From assembly GCA_964477265.1 (NCBI GenBank), contig CAYZDJ010000022.1:1-49441 (forward strand): a stretch of 49,441 bases of DNA. Direction: 5' to 3'. Made by a program: the position numbers and the translations under genes. Positions 48,781 through 49,441 of the stretch are shown piece after piece (the stretch's first letter is position 1; every line of letters begins with the position of its first letter). The stretch comes from CAIVPM01 sp964477265. Its GTDB lineage: Bacteria > Bacteroidota > Bacteroidia > Chitinophagales > Chitinophagaceae. Under the pieces are notes generated by a model that was given only the letters and a program-made list of their open reading frames with translations, had not been told where the DNA came from and did no database searches.

Positions 48781-48904
48781 GAAAATTTGAAAATCCGGAG
48801 GTTTGAAATTTCATTATTTAACTAAATAATTGTCTTCAAATCTTTCAAAATTTTCAAATATTTTTAGATGTTAATATTTTTTAAATTTTCAAATTTTAAT
48901 TAAG
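48781..48904. repeat. TTTGAAAATTTGAAGAT-type inverted repeat between rplU and rpmA
   Basis: GAAAATTTGAAAATCCGGAG on the left, with TTCAAATCTTTCAAAATTTT and AAATTTTCAAATTTTAA on the right as complementary copies. It begins at the base right after the rplU stop codon. Confidence 0.65.
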
Positions 48905-49165
48905 ATGGCACACAAAAAAGGTGAAGGCTCGGTAAAAAATGGTCGTGATAGTAATAGTAAAAGACTTGGTGTAAAAATATTTGGTGGACAGCCTGCAATA
49001 GCTGGAAACATTATCATTCGTCAACGTGGCACTGTTTATCATCCTGGTAAAAATGTAGGTGTTGGTAAAGACTGGACACTATTTGCATTGACTGATGGAA
49101 TAGTTAATTTTAAGAAAGGAAGCAACGATAAAAACACAGTTTCTGTTGTAACTGCAGAAGCTTAG
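48905..49165 (+). CDS. rpmA: 50S ribosomal protein L27
   Basis: 86 residues beginning MAHKKGEGSVKNGRDSNSKR with no N-terminal extension needing cleavage, followed by LGVKIFGGQPAIAGNIIIRQ and RGTVYHPGKNVGVGKDWTLF. L27's N-terminus reaches the peptidyl-transferase centre. It is paired with rplU and ends about 75 bases before a histone-like gene. Confidence 0.98.
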   Translation: MAHKKGEGSVKNGRDSNSKRLGVKIFGGQPAIAGNIIIRQRGTVYHPGKNVGVGKDWTLFALTDGIVNFKKGSNDKNTVSVVTAEA

Positions 49166-49175
49166 TAAAAAAAAA

Positions 49176-49206
49176 TTTGGTGGTTTAAAAAATGTGTCTA
49201 CTTTAG
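49176..49206 (+). promoter_or_regulatory. Promoter of the histone H1-like gene
   Basis: TTTG (49176-49179), 19-base spacer, TACTTTAG (49199-49206, one base from TAnnTTTG). It is 33 bases before the ATG. Confidence 0.55.
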
Positions 49207-49239
49207 TGGCATATTTACTAACCATTAAATTTAAAACAC

Positions 49240-49441
49240 ATGGCAAAAGCTGCAAAAAAAGCTGCTCCTAAAAAAGCTGCTCCTGCAAAAAAAGCTGCTC
49301 CTGCAAAAAAAGCTGCTCCTAAAAAAGTTGCTCCTGCAAAAAAAGCTGCTCCTAAAAAAGCCGCTCCTAAAAAAGCTGCTCCTGCGAAAAAAGCTGCTCC
49401 TGCAAAAAAAGCTGCTCCTAAAAAAGCTGCCCCTGCAAAGA
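49240..49441 (+). CDS. Histone H1-like Ala/Lys/Pro-repeat protein, N-terminal part (cut by window edge)
   Basis: 67 codons from ATG 49240 to the edge encode only Ala, Lys and Pro plus one Val: MAKAAKKAAPKKAAPAKKAA and so on, in AAPKK and AAPAKK units. Such tails occur in bacterial histone H1-like and HU-like fusion proteins, which bind DNA by charge. The DNA is a near-tandem repeat (AAAAAAGCTGCTCCT, with GCA added in the longer unit), prone to slippage. Whether a folded domain follows cannot be seen. It has its own promoter-like boxes. Confidence 0.75.
   Translation, partial: MAKAAKKAAPKKAAPAKKAAPAKKAAPKKVAPAKKAAPKKAAPKKAAPAKKAAPAKKAAPKKAAPAK

Overview
The window is chromosomal DNA of a low-GC (roughly one-third G+C by eye) member of the Bacteroidota, most likely a Chitinophagaceae-type organism. 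Supporting signs are a SusC/SusD pair, Bacteroidota-type promoters (TTTG, about 19 bases, TAnnTTTG) ahead of ribosomal and histone-like genes, the small ribosomal protein THX, a fused E1 alpha/beta 2-oxoacid dehydrogenase, a ceramidase-like CREST protein, ORF6N and GxxExxY proteins, and many short intergenic repeats. No rRNA, tRNA, CRISPR array or intact insertion sequence was found.

Layout. 1-6652 (minus strand) is a reductive pyrimidine / beta-alanine catabolism operon read right to left: acylating (methyl)malonate-semialdehyde dehydrogenase, class III aminotransferase, NCS1 nucleobase permease and the start of dihydropyrimidinase. Two ORF6N genes and one GxxExxY gene sit between the catabolic genes, each with its own palindromic repeats. 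6.8-13.3 kb holds a secreted tail-fibre-like protein, an RsmF-like rRNA methyltransferase, a LysM/RlpA-like protein and leuS. 13.4-20.7 kb has small membrane proteins, a two-gene M16 peptidase pair, a PIF1-like helicase and a ceramidase-like membrane protein. 20.8-26 kb has feoB, two glycosyltransferases, a DUF4286 protein, HU and THX. 26-32.2 kb has a metal-receptor-like protein, an alpha/beta hydrolase, a GH5-type mannanase lipoprotein, rpmH, folK and the E1 fusion. 32.3-37.1 kb is a susCD pair. 37.5-41.7 kb has radA and a large surface lipoprotein. 41.8-48.3 kb (minus) holds an Fe-S membrane oxidoreductase, acyl-CoA-binding protein, aat, rseP, dxr and a GH3-family adenylating enzyme. 48.4-49.4 kb has rplU, rpmA and the start of an Ala/Lys/Pro histone H1-like gene.

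The unusual part is repeat biology. (1) Both ORF6N genes are preceded by arrays of 3-4 palindromes of 29-39 bp, and each gene carries a related palindrome inside its own coding sequence at the same protein position, where the two paralogues differ in a way that largely keeps the dyad. (2) A dispersed element of about 80-100 bp occurs four times; three copies end in a 3-base-loop mini-hairpin whose stem differs between copies but stays paired. (3) Several other repeat families lie directly 3' of stop codons, and some have been absorbed into coding sequences (hydA, leuS twice, a glycosyltransferase, the E1 fusion linker); one is read in two different frames in two genes. These are reported as separate findings.
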